Shown: positions 24,101 through 34,959 of the stretch, piece by piece
Layout of the letters: every line of letters starts with the position of its first letter
Numbering within the stretch: position 1 is the stretch's first letter
Origin: Agelas oroides
Taxonomy: Eukaryota > Porifera > Demospongiae > Agelasida > Agelasidae
Length of the DNA stretch: 64,000 nucleotides
NCBI GenBank assembly: GCA_949130485.1
Contig: OX422191.1
Coordinates: 6,635,754 to 6,699,753 of the forward strand
Direction: 5' to 3'
The notes under the pieces: generated by a model
The model's database searches: none
Seen by the model: the letters and a program-made list of their open reading frames with translations, nothing else
What the model was told of the DNA's origin: nothing
Translations under genes and position numbers: made by a program

Positions 24101-26862
24101 TTCACATGCAAATGCTTGGATTCTTAACAATCTGTCCAATAAAGAGAGGTGCAGGCGTATACTATCTAAGATTTGTTAATGCAAATCTTGCAGGGATGTG
24201 CCGAAGAAAACTTCTTCTCGAGATGTTTGGTGAGGAGAGCACTTCCTCCACTTACACAGAAGACTGTTGTGATGTTTGTATGTATGAAGAACACATTCAC
24301 TCTGATTTCAAAGAAGAGCTAAAGGTCCTTATAGATGCTGTTGATCATCTTGGAGGCATGGGTGAGGTTAAAATAGCTGAGTGGATCAGAGGGTCAAAAA
24401 TAGCATGGACAAATGGTTTCGATAAGAATTGTCTCTCATATGGCAATCATAAAGGTAAAGATATGAACTTTTGGAGGACATTCATCAGGCAATGCAATGT
24501 AATCTCATTGGTACAACTGGAACTCAAGTCCATGATCAAAGGTAGTGGTCTCTATACTGTGAATGGTGTGTACTATGTCACACCAAAAGGCAGAGAAGCA
24601 TTAGTTGAGTCCGAGTCATTGCTGTTGCCTGATAAAAGTACAGATGGGAAGGAGACCAGCAGTGCAACTGCACAGGGTGGTGTGTCTTTGGAGAACCTAC
24701 AAGCTAAGAAGAAGAGACTTGGAAAGGGTAGCAACATTTTAACTACTGTTAGAAAGCTTCTTTCTGAATCGGAAAACTGGTTTAATATAGAGAATAAAAG
24801 CAACTACCAATATCCTGGTGTACTACCTAAACCTTGCTTTCAGCAACTTTTTTACACAGCAAATCTGTCAAGCCTTGCACAGAGTTGTGAAGACCCACAC
24901 TTCATCTGGAAGGATATACAGCTATTGAAAGGGCAACTGAATAGAGATCGCTTGATCTCTGTTGAAATACATGGAAAGACTGAGGAAGTATACTATAGAT
25001 CTGCACCTTGTTTGGGGGTGAAGATCTGTCCTCGGGGAGGATGTAATCATGTTGTGCCAATTCGTGACAAAAGAAACTGTCCTGAGCACAATATTGCCCT
25101 CGAGAAAATGTATGACTGCCCTGTTGTGTTTGTATACATGTATCCAAAGAGCAGTGCAGATAGTAGGCGTTGGTTTGGAGGAATAGTTCGATGCCAGAAG
25201 GCTCCAGCAGGAAATTTACACAATCATGAAATTCATGCTCCCAATAGAATTGCCCAGTGCATCAAAGAAAAGATCACTGATGCAATATCTGCTAATCCAG
25301 CTTTAACACCTTCAGAGATAGCTTGCGGAAAAGGATTGGGATTTATCCCATCTGCTGTTGATGGTGCTAGCAGTCACACAGGGAAGGTGTCTCAAGAGAT
25401 AAGGAAGACAAAGCAAAGAAAGGGTCTTATGGATAAGGACTGGTCGCCAATGAACTTTGAAGAGGTAGCTGATACAATTGATGAAGAAGACAATGAAATA
25501 AGTGGAGATGACAGTGAAAAGCTGAAAAAGTACAAACGTCATGGAAGACCATACTTAGTGGCATTTGGACTCGAGGATGGAATCAAGTTCATTTTTACCA
25601 TGTCACCTATCATGACCAAAGTTGCCAGTGAGGCTGATTTTATTCAATGTGACATTACCTATGATAGCTGCAAAGACTATCCATATATATTCAATGTAGT
25701 AGCCTTTGACAAGGTTACAATGGAGTGGCTGGTTGTTGCTAGGCTTAGATTAGACAAACAAGACTCTTTTGCATATGGACTCGCTTTTAAGAAGTTATTT
25801 GATAAGTGTAAAAGTAGTTGTGGTGATTTTGAACTTGGATCGACATTAATGGGTGTAGTCACAGACTGGTCTGATGCAGAAATCAATGGCCTGAGGATGG
25901 CTGTTGGCAAGGATACAGCAGAGAAATTGCTCAAAGGCTGCAAAGTGCATTGGCAACGCTCATGTCAACGTGTTGCTGACAAGGTGGCTAAATCAAAAGA
26001 CAGAAAAAGGGAGAAATTTATCTTTCTGAAGATTTCGTCACAAATTCAAAAATTAGACAGTTCTCTAGGTATTGTTGCTTGTTTTGAAACACTGTGTGGC
26101 GTTTGTTCTGTCAAGCAGCTTCTTGACATTTTACCTACAGTTTGTTCAGTCAGTGATGCAGTGTTTGTAGATACAAGCTGTGACTGGTCATCTGCAAAAC
26201 ACTGGGCACAGTGGTGGGCTAGGTGCGATCATTTGAAGATGCTCTCAAAATCATTTTCTATGATGGAAGACAAAATATGGAAACAGTGTCCCACTACCAC
26301 AAATGCCGTGGAAAGGAGAAACAAGGATTGCAAGGGTGATGTACCACAATCCCTAAAATTAGCCATGATCAAAGTATACAAGTTGGACAAGGTGGCATGC
26401 TTAAAACACATTTCAGCAGAAGAAGGTGCTGGCTTGTCATACAGATCAAGAACAGAAGAAGCAAGAAGAATGTTAGCTGAGAAAAGGCAGAAGCAGAGAA
26501 TGAAATCAGTTCCTGACAAGTCATCACAGTTTGGCCCACCTGATCGCTCTGATAACTTTGTGACAGGTCCCAGCACATCACGAAAGAGGGCTGACAAATC
26601 ACCTCAGTTGGATAATGCCCCCAAGCGTCTGGCAGTATGTGTAGACAACAGCACAGTACAATACATCCCTAATAACCATCCCGAAATCCTTGGAAAGCGT
26701 GCAAGAATGAGATTCGAGAGTGAGTCAGGCAAAGAGGAATGGTATGAGGGAGTGATATCCTCGTATAATGGGCTCACTGGCAAATTTGGACTCTACTTTC
26801 CCTGTGATGGAAAGACTGAAGATGCATCGTTTGATGATGAGGACATGGAACTAATTGATTAG
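21197..26862 (+). CDS. Ubl-B-box-RecQ helicase-MULE transposase fusion (spliced)
   Basis: Six exons keep one frame: 21197-21492, 21552-21617, 21680-22041, 22124-22272, 22974-24156 and 24194-26862 (1574 aa; the first two are least certain). Exon 3 encodes a ubiquitin-like fold ending LSVRGVGGAGSD. Exon 4 encodes a B-box (CESCGERADVYCVDC...CHLC...H). Exon 5 is a RecQ core: PTGSGKS near 364, IDEAH near 464, LTATATP, KAFGMGIDKPD and LGRAGRDGQ near 645. Exon 6 continues with the RecQ zinc motif (MCRRKLLLEMFGE...CCDVC) and a winged-helix region. Next come a CPRGGC/NHEIH zinc-type DNA-binding segment and a Mutator-like DDE core: DITYD near 1172, TDWSDAE near 1242, CKVHW and ERRNKDC near 1392. A Tudor-like end follows (WYEGVISSYNG). 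The inferred role is transposition with built-in unwinding. A separate helicase gene is less likely, because the frames join precisely at GT-AG sites. Confidence 0.8.
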
Positions 26863-26897
26863 CTACACTCAACTTAATCACCATGCATGGACACTTT

Positions 26898-27095
26898 CAA
26901 TTCCTTATTGATTTTCTTGATATTGCAACTGATCAACATTTTATAGCATCAATGAATAATTATATCATTCTACATAATCATATCATCCTGTACAATTCCT
27001 TATTGATTTTCTTGATATTGCAACTGATCAACATTTGTATAGCATCAATGAATAATTATATCATTCTGCATAATCATATCATCCTGTACATTACG
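26898..27095 (+). repeat. 95-bp direct repeat, two units
   Basis: CAATTCCTTATTGATTTTC begins at 26898 and again at 26993, each followed by the same text to ATATCATCCTGTACA. It lies between the stop codon and the right inverted repeat of the transposon. The sequence is unrelated to the 95-bp subterminal unit despite the same period. Confidence 0.85.
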
Positions 27096-27154
27096 AGTCC
27101 AATTTACGACAAAGTTCACCTTTGAGGTCACACAGACTGAGTAAGACTTCTTTA

Positions 27155-27573
27155 ATATCCAGTGGTTTAAAATTGTGCCATATAAGTAGCAATGCAGTGC
27201 ATTATACCAGGGTTCATTTGTGTGAGTGTGCCCCTTCGTAAGCCATTCATCCTGAAGTGGTTTAAAATTGTCCCATATAAGTAGCAATGCAGTGCATTAT
27301 ACCAGGGTTCATTTGTGTGAGTGTGCCCCTTCGTAAGCCATTCATCCTGAAGTGGTTTAAAATTGTGCCATATAAGTAGCAATGTTATGCATATATCCTG
27401 GGATTTTTACACTCTTTACATTGGTTTAAAATTCCCCCTAGAGTACATCAAGCAGCAAGGTTGTGCTGGTTTAAAATTGCCCCATGAGTTACTCTAGGTT
27501 TTGCTCATTTAAAGTTTCCCCTAGAGTAACTCTAGGCTCAAAACCCCATTTTAAACTAACTTCTACATGACCC
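27155..27573 (-). repeat. right terminal inverted repeat
   Basis: This is the reverse complement of the left end: about two and a half 95-bp units to about 27385, then the box-bearing outer part to 27573. It ends ATGACCC. Divergence from the left end is visible near the tip, while the inner part is close. Confidence 0.88.
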
Positions 27574-28339
27574 AAGGCGTGCTGCTCGTACAGCTGCAGA
27601 GGTTGTCTCGCCTAGCCACGCCCAGATTATAGCCCATAGAGTCTAGCTCAACCTTGACTGAACAGCGCTAGCTGCACAAGTTAGAGGTCTGCACTGTGTA
27701 CAATGACCATCCCATTCCATTTTCCATTCCACCTTTCCATATTCCACCGTTCCATTCCATATTCCAGTTCAGCGATTAGAGACATCCGCCACTGGTTGCT
27801 CAGGCTTGCCCCACAATTCAACGCATTCTGCTAGTGTAAATGAACCATTTAAACAAGTTATGTAGAGTAAACCATCAATAATTGGACACCAGCGATAATC
27901 GGACGCTCGTACACGGAGACTAAGCCACGCAGATACTCGGTTATGCCATGGAAATTAAGGCGGAGTCTACAATTGTTCTTGATTCATGTACTTCAGAAAT
28001 TGAGTTTCGCCCGTATGAAGGCGTTGTATCTCGGGTACCACACAACGCATAAAGACGAGACTTGCACCGTTACGTTGGTAAGGACCTGTAGATTCCAATG
28101 ATGCCAGTATTGTTGGCCTATTACGTGGCTTGGGGTGTCCACGGCGAAAAAATACGTAAATCCATTGTCCAATCATTGATGCAGCAATCCACTCAATTTT
28201 CGTCAACACCCCTCAGCGCCCAAGGCAGCTATGGTGACGAAGATCAGGCTTGCAGCAGCAGGGTGCATTTCACAAAGGGAACTCCTGTTTATGTTCTGTG
28301 TGTGTATTGCTTTTTGCTGTTGTTTTCTGTCTGCTCAGT
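27574..28339. other. noncoding spacer with ATTCC-rich tract
   Basis: The stretch 27706-27770 is a degenerate run of CCATTCCA/CATATTCCA units. The remainder shows no gene that I can support. Open frames here are short and lack any recognisable motif. Confidence 0.5.
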
Positions 28340-30717
28340 ATTGGGCGAGTTACAGAATGAATGAACAAAGACCACCCCTATTTTTGTAGACTTCAGAGTA
28401 TACTCCAGTCTTTCTCACTTTCACAAGTCGTACATTCCCCTACCCACATAAACTCTAATGGGCATGCCTCTCTAATTGATTTGGCTCTTGTGTCAAGCAA
28501 AACACAGCTTCTTGACTGCTCAGTAATTCCACCTCTTGCAAATGCGGATCACAATGGCCTTGAACTGTTCTTCAAATGGAAGCACTGTGATAAACAAGTA
28601 CGTGTAACACCAAGAACAATTTGGAGGTATAAGGATGCAGACTACAGAAAAGCATGTCAGATGATTGATGAAACAAACTGGGATGACCTCCTCCATATGA
28701 AGATGATATTGACCGCTCTGCCACCAACTGGCACAACAGGTTCATGGAAATCATGTCTACTTGCATTCCACAACAGTCCCTAAAACGTAGGAGGAATGTG
28801 CCATGGCTGAAAAAGAACATTACTCGACACATAAAAATGTGAAATGCCGCATTTCAAGCTGCTAGGAGATCTGCTAAGCCTGCACAATACTCCAAAAATT
28901 CAGGAGACTACGCAACAAAGTTGTGAAAATGATTCGGAATGCCAAGTCATCCTACTTCAAAAATCTAAATCCTAGAAACAAAAAACAATTTTGGAAAGCT
29001 GTAAAATACCTCAACTAACAACAGTCAATCATCCCAACACTCCACCATCACGGTACTGCTGCTGAATCTGACTCAGAGAAGGCCAGTCTGCTCAACGAGT
29101 GTTTCTCAGCCTGCTTCAACAGAGACACTCCTCCTCTCTCATTTGTAAATGATGACAATCACACTGTGCATTTCAGTCCATGCCCAGATGAGCTCCTCTG
29201 TAGCTACAGCTGAGGAAGTTATTATTCTTATAATGTCCCTTGACCCATCAAAAGCTAATGGGCCTGATGGAATCTCAGCTCAAATGCTTAAAGGTACAGC
29301 ATACAGCATTGCTTCATCTCTCACCAAACTTTTCAATATCTCCATTCACCAAGGTTGCTTCCCTGAGTGCTGGAAAACTTCTTCTGTTGTTCCCATTCCT
29401 AAATCTGCAAATCCCAGTGAAGCTACTGACTACAGACCCATTTCCTTACTCTCAGTAGTAAGCAAAATGTTGGAGCGACATTTTCACCAGTATGTCACCA
29501 AACATCTCAATGAATACCACCCACTATCCAACAAACAATGGGGTTTCCAGTCTGGCAAGTCAACAGTTACAGCTCTCCTCTCTGTTACTCATGATTGGTT
29601 TCAAGCACTCGAGGCTGGGCAGGAAGTGTGTTCCATCTTTTCTGATCTCAGAAAGGCCTTTGACTCGGTTCCTCATCGGCCACTGGTGGATAAATTAGCC
29701 AACCTTGGACTTAATGCTCATGCCCTTTCTTGGATCACCAGCTATCTAACTAACCGGAAGCAACATGTGGTTGTGGGTGGAGAATCATCCCTGGACACAC
29801 CTGTTCTCTCTGGTGTACCCCAGGGCTCTGTGTTGGGTCCCCTACTATTTCTGGTCTACATTGATGATGTTTCTGACGTCCTCCTTTCAGACGGAAGCAC
29901 ACTCAATATTTATGCAGATGACATGCTGCTGTACAAACCCATAAAATCAATTGAAGACATTCACCACCTGCAAATAGACATTGATCGCATCAGTGGTTGG
30001 GTGGACTGCAATAACTTAACACTGATCAATCCTAACAAGTGCAAGACAATGGTAATCTCACGAAAACGGAACTCGGTCAAACCACATGCATAGTTTACCT
30101 TGAATAGCAGTCCACTTGAGCAGGTAGAGACCTTCAAGTACTTAGGACTTCTCCTCTCATCAGACCTTTCATGGTCTTCACATATTGATTTTATATGTGC
30201 CAAGGCCAGAAAACTGATTGGCCTGCTGTACAGGAGATTCTATGGAAATGTCAACAACCGCAGCTTACTCGAATTATACAGTGTTCTTGTTCGTCCTCAT
30301 CTTGAATATGCCGCCCCCATCTGGGACCCGCACTTCATTAAAGATACTAACAAACTTGAAAGTGTTCAAAGGTTTGCTTTAAAAATGTGTTTGAAACAAT
30401 GGGACCTAGGATACCAGGACCTTCTTGACCTGTCTCAATTCCCTACCCTTGAGAATCATAGGTTATATTTAAAGCTCTGTACACTTTATAAAATTATACA
30501 CGGTTACTTCTACTTCCCACCAATGTATTTGTACCCCAAGTAAGTAGACATAGTCACTCCTTACCTTTAATACATGAACCTCGTGCACATACTAATGCTT
30601 TTCAGTCATCCTTTGTACCAAGCACTGTCTCTGTTTGGAATCACTTACCTCACGAAGCACTTACAGCACACTCCATCAATTCCTTTAAATCACTTGTTGC
30701 ACCACTGTTTTTGTAAA
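28340..30717 (+). pseudogene. 5'-truncated APE-type LINE (jockey/CR1-like), decayed
   Basis: The first frame (28361-28783) carries the end of an AP-type endonuclease, with the ADHNGLEL motif and then the linker. A frameshift near 28690 and a stop near 28840 follow. The RT lies at 29149-30093 with ANGPDGIS, DYRPISLLSVVSKMLE, SDLRKAFDSV, LSGVPQGSVLGPLLF and IYADDM. A stop follows, and the C-terminal part (30100-30543) continues with TFKYLGLLLSSDLSW and RPHLEYAAPIWDPH. A further stop precedes the final SFKSLVAPLFL. The 5' half of the endonuclease is missing. The element cannot be active. Confidence 0.88.
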
Positions 30718-30759
30718 TCGTAACTGGGTACACACCCGTATTAGCTTACCAGCTATTTG

Positions 30760-31273
30760 TGTAACCTTGGGGGGAGAAATACCATTCCATGTAATTGGAA
30801 GGAAATATACAGAGGGTAGAAACTCTCGGCCACATGCGTACAACACTCTAAGTGTATATGTACATAGAGGGTGAGGCATGGCAAGAACCCTTACAAGAAA
30901 TGAACTGTTAAAAATGTACACTATACTTATATATACCAATGTGACTGTAAAACAGGGTTCAAAAAGACAACAAGGAAGGGGGTGACCAGCTGGGGGAGTT
31001 CCTTGCAAGGAAAATGTGGTAAGAGCATGAGATGGCTGCTTTGGCACAGTGGTCTAGGAGGTCTTGTGTTGGCTTTTTGGGAAGGTCTAATACTGATGAT
31101 AAAAGAGGGCGCATCTCCCTTTGGTAGTGTCCTAGGGAGCCTATCTCTAGAGTTTCATAGTTGACTGTCCAGCCTTGGTTGGCCATGTCTGAGAATAGAA
31201 TCCCATATGCCTCTTTGTTCTGCTTTCTGGAGCGTGCTGCAGATAAGTTTGATTTTGTGTTTGTTTTTTGCAT
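30760..31273 (-). pseudogene. fragment of another retroelement C-terminus
   Basis: The minus frame at 31273-30959 includes ETLEIGSLGHY and AISCSYHIFLARNS. These parallel the TIEVGSRG and AITGSFKIWCMRN ends of the R2-like elements at 2-11 kb. The downstream 200 bases may be its 3' UTR. No RT is attached and no CT tract flanks it. It could derive from a different RLE element or a related nuclease-like gene. Confidence 0.5.
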
Positions 31274-31557
31274 TATTTAATGCAAAGTTTCATAGAAAAA
31301 AAAATTGACTTTGAACGGACGACAGGGCCAAGATGGCGTGTGCAAGTGCTCTCTCTGAATAATAGAGTCTGCCTCGCTCGATGGAACCTGCTTTGCTCGC
31401 CCATTGACGAAAGGGATATTTCTCTGGATCGCGATACGCATTCCATATCGACCGGAGGCAGAGAACTGTCGTGCTGAGCGTTTCATGAGACTTGTGGCAG
31501 CTTGATGTGTACACATGGCGGGCGAAACAAATACTCGTCACAGAGTCGCGCCCACCT
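31274..31557. other. unassigned sequence
   Basis: Short overlapping frames exist on both strands, but none has a recognisable motif or a duplicate in the window. I see no supported gene here. Confidence 0.4.
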
Positions 31558-32076
31558 GCAGGGGCGTAGCTAGCAATGAGGCAGAGGAGACAGTTGCCTC
31601 CTCACTTTTCTGCGTAAGGACGCGCGCGCACGCATTGGCGATGTCTATGAATATCTAGCGCATGCGTAAAGTAAATTACATCACTATGACAGAACTCACC
31701 CACACTACAAATAAAGACCTGGCTGGGTAAAGACCAGCAGCGTTGACAACTTTCTTTACAAAGAAGGGCCGTAGCCACCGGTCCGGTTAGTCCGGTTTCA
31801 ACCGGACTGAAACCGGACCACTTTTTCCTCCACCCATGGCTTGCTTGGTGTCGCCAAATAGGGCCAATGCTCGGCAAACGCCCATGGCACGTACACAGCG
31901 TGGTGACATGTTGCAACATAATTCGAGATGGCTGCGAACAGTGCGAAAGACCGAGTCTTCCAACAATTTTCCGTTCATCTATAACCGAACGATCTGCAAA
32001 GGGTGTGGCTTGTGAGATTAGCGAACGATCTGAAAGCCGAAACCAAGCAGTGCTATATGGCGCAACGGGCAGAAAG
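31558..32076. mobile_element. probable MITE debris, CAGGGGCGTAGCTAG start
   Basis: The phrase CAGGGGCGTAGCTAG at about 31559 looks like an hAT-type terminus, but I cannot find its partner. At 31769-31826 a palindrome occurs in which CCGGTCCGGTTAGTCCGG faces CCGGACTGAAACCGGACC. Frames across it are not convincing genes. Confidence 0.4.
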
Positions 32077-32176
32077 TAGCCTCGTTCCCAGGCCCCGCCC
32101 AGCTTTCCGTCGCTTGCAGTACGGAAAAGCCGTGTAATAAGCGACGGAAAGCTGGCGGGGCCTGGGAACGAGGCTA
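32077..32176. repeat. 100-bp hairpin of the TAGCCTCG family
   Basis: TAGCCTCGTTCCCAGGC at the left is met by the inverse at 32160-32176, and the arms continue inward with CAGCTTTCCGTCGCTT against its complement. The result is a nearly perfect stem of more than 40 bp. Related shorter hairpins lie at 36915, 37014, 37130, 57683 and 57762. Confidence 0.9.
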
Positions 32177-32643
32177 GGCAGAAAGGGTAGATGCTCATGC
32201 ATGTAAAACTCTGTCGTCTAGCCTCCGAGAAGCATCGTTTTGGCCCAAAAATGGTCTCAGAAGCAACCTCATAGCCTCTAAATTCCAAAAATTTTCTGGG
32301 GGGCCATGCCCCCAGACCAGGTCTATCAACCCAAATGTCACTTGTGCAGAACATCTGATCACAAAAAAAGTCCCTCCCCATTCACTCTCCTGAACATATT
32401 TTGCACAGCCATCGAGAACTTTGAAGACTCAGTTTTTGGACTTTCTAAAGTTATTTCTAACTTATTGTTTTCATTCCACTCTGCATAGTTGTGTACCTTC
32501 ATGTTTGTTTATACCATGCATATCCCATGACGGGGCGCAATGAACTTTGAAACTAATTACTAATTAACCAACGTCAAAAGTACGTAAATGTAGAAAAAGT
32601 ATCTAAGTTACCTTTCCTTCCACGCTTTGCAGGGCCGTGGCCA
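32177..32643. other. unassigned, repeat-like sequence
   Basis: A GGGGGGCCATGCCCCC palindrome lies near 32298. No coding signal is supported. The region ends at a decayed LINE on the minus strand. Confidence 0.35.
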
Positions 32644-33501
32644 TCAAATTTGGAGTGGTGAGGTTAGTGTACAGTATTGACATCTGTCGTTAAAAACTGG
32701 TGTGGCTAGGTATCGAATCAGTTTCTGAATGGCTATTGTGGCTGCACAGCCTCTGTCCAAAGCCTTGTCCCACACACGCAGCCAGCACTTAATGTTCAGG
32801 ATGTGCTTTAGAGATTGATGTTTACTTGCTTCCGTCACGGTAAGATGTTTGTCCTTTTTGAGGAGATCGAGTTCTGCCTTGTGAACGATGGATGTAGCTT
32901 CCTCAGGATATCTTAGACATCTGTCAGTTATACTGTCATGGGTAAAGTGGCTCTCAAGCCATCGGCACTGTTGGACAAGGCTGATATCATCCACATTACA
33001 CATTGCCAGGATCCGAAATGTAGTTGGTCCAAGTGTGTAATCATTGCTGGTAAGGAGGTGAGCCAGGAAATGCAATTTCCTAATGAGAATTTGAACTCTC
33101 ATGGATGGTAACTGCAAAGTCACTCTTGACAGCAGGTTGGCATTATAGTGCTTTGGGATCTTGAGTATCCTCTTGTCCATCTGAGACTGAAACGTTTCAA
33201 GTCTTGCAATGGTTTGCTCGGTAAGGATCCAGTTTTCAGACCCGTAGAGAAGGGTTGGGACTACACAGGTGTTGAATAAGGATATTGAACTGAGAGGGTT
33301 TAGAGTTCCTTGATAGGCACCAATAGCGCCGGCGGCAAAAAAGGCTTTCCTCGCCTTCTCAATGTTGGCTTCAACTGACTTAGCTGAACCAAGATTAGAT
33401 TTCCGCCAATACCCGAGACACTTGGCTTCTTGGTGGCCTGCAACTGAAAAAGTGATACTAGTTGTAATAAAGTTAAGACCATGCACCGTGGTGAAACGCA
33501 C
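32644..33501 (-). pseudogene. LINE RT C-terminal fragment (distinct family)
   Basis: The 285-codon frame has the thumb/post-RT signature YGSENWILTE with a preceding LFNTCVVPTLL, then QSQMDKRILKIPKH. This is typical of the region after the RT palm in RTE/CR1-like LINEs. No YADD or earlier motif is present, so the copy is 5'-truncated. The frame is open but starts inside the gene, and its first residues may be non-element sequence. Confidence 0.7.
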
Positions 33502-34250
33502 AAGTTTAATGCACTAAGCTGTTAGATGTTGTCTTTCATGAATATGAAGTGATTTTGATCACAATTTAAGTACAAATAGCAAACTCTAGACCAATAATTT
33601 GATGCACTATTCTGGTTATGTACAGCACTATTTATGCCTCTTCTATGAATGGTAGACAATTGCTCAGTATTTTCCTTTTTTCCTATCTCCCCTAGAGTAG
33701 TGTCTCCAAAATTGATTCCCATCAGGGGGAGCTCACTCTGGCTCTGACTGTGGTTCTGATGCCTCTCTCCTCACTGACATATGGTGTAACCCTCCATGTG
33801 ACTAGCTGACATGAGACCAACAACCAACACATCCTGCCCGACACATCCCTGCCACACCATCTCTAATGAGTATGCAACATGACCCGTGCAGATCTTATGC
33901 TGCTAGGTGACATTACATCAGTATGCAGTTGGATAGCAGACAATCACCTTGTTTTGAACATTTTGAAATGCTGTTACATGGTCTTCTCTAGAAAACATCA
34001 TCCAACCCTTCCAAATGCCCCACTCTATGTTGCAGATCTTATGCTGCTATTTTTTGCCAGGCAATCACACTTCGACCTGACCATAGTAAGTATCCACCGA
34101 TTGGAACTAGTTCAGTGCAATGGTACTGACTAGGTTGTATGTAGCTCTTGTGTTGGTCTTACTTTCAAGGACATCTCCAAGGTGAAAGAAGCTTAGTTTG
34201 TTTACTGTGCTAGAGCTCATGTGGTTCAAGTTAGTAATGGTGATAGCCCA
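33462..34250 (+). repeat. repeat block shared with 52985-53690
   Basis: The order AATAAAGTTAAGACCATGCACC, TATGAAGTGATTTTGATCACA, GAGCTCACTCTGGCTCTGAC and CACCTTGGAGATG-like text recurs at 52985-53690. The copy here carries a 126-bp insert at 33905-34030 that the other lacks. The identity of the block is unknown and it has no good ORF. Confidence 0.65.
33905..34030 (+). mobile_element. 126-bp internal LINE fragment with 18-bp TSD
   Basis: The insert equals 34973-35098 of the neighbouring LINE, an internal coding piece (TSVCSWIADNHLVLNIL...). It is flanked by TGCAGATCTTATGCTGCT at 33887-33904 and 34031-34048. The empty site is at about 53449-53466. It has neither the LINE 5' end nor its 3' end. 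Confidence 0.85.
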
Positions 34251-34959
34251 TCACAACCTACTTTGGATCGTATCCACATTCTGTTCAGACACCCAAGGTC
34301 ATTGACTGCATCTTCCAGGATAGCTATTGTAGTGCACTTGGGGTAATTGACAGTCAGCCCCCCAGGGCTAGTTATGTCATTGTGAGACTCTAGCTGCATG
34401 GTGGAGCCCCTCTCCCCCATCCAGGCTTAGTATTATACAAAATATATGTCATTGTAAGACTGGTATAGCAAGTTTTCTACAATCTGATTTCCATGCAATT
34501 CTACCTGTTCTAGTTTTGCATCACTAGAGTATATAGGTAATCTACAATGTGTTGCTCAAGTCCTATAATGCAACACTGAGTCATTTTTTGCATAAACATA
34601 GGTGCTCTCATGGTATTTGGTCACTGAGTATTTACGTCTATGAACGTGTAAGACTGCACAGTAGTCAGTAGTCAGTATTCACGTGTCAAGATCCACTGAT
34701 GATGCACCCATGCTTACAACAACCACAGATGTCCCTATATAGTAGGTATTCATGCAACAATATTGACCATGCACTGCACAATAGGCTGCTATCATGGAGT
34801 TGCACTGTGGATGATTCTTTGTTAGCTACAGTTTACAATTACAACTACTATACCATCCACACCATCCACAGTGAATTGTTTATGATAACTTATGTCAACC
34901 CCAATCACCCATAAGAAACATCTTTGCTCTCTATAAAATCATTAGAAATCCTAGAGACT
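34251..34959. other. noncoding; one dispersed ~130-bp repeat copy at 34795-34925
   Basis: The only recognisable item is a diverged copy of the dispersed repeat (CATGGAGTTGCACTG, ACTATACCATCCACA, CATAAGAAACATC). Nothing else is supported. Confidence 0.45.

Larger units (their letters stand above)
20051..27573 (+). mobile_element. 7.5-kb DNA transposon with long TIRs encoding Ubl/B-box/RecQ/MULE transposase
   Basis: Inverted repeats face each other at 20051-20627 and 27155-27573. The outermost bases are GGGTCGTACAG on the left and GGGTCATGTAG (read inward) on the right. Further in they share CCTAGAGTTACTCTAGG boxes and a 95-bp tandem repeat. Between them lies one intron-containing gene on the plus strand. 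No flanking duplication is clear: the left flank ends TTCCAAA and the right begins AAGGCGT. The DDE domain is Mutator-like, and the GGGTC start resembles that of the small Mutator-like insert at 12488. Both ends and the complete coding region are present, so the copy may be recent. Confidence 0.85.

Noticed and set aside
20054..27588. TCGTACAG at 20054-20061 and in the right flank near 27587 as a target duplication of the RecQ transposon
   Set aside because: The left copy lies inside the region that aligns with the right inverted repeat (GGGTC start), so it is more likely coincidence; I could not define a TSD.
31290..32381. Several ORFs of 60-259 codons on both strands
   Set aside because: They overlap hairpin MITEs and low-complexity sequence and show no recognisable domain.
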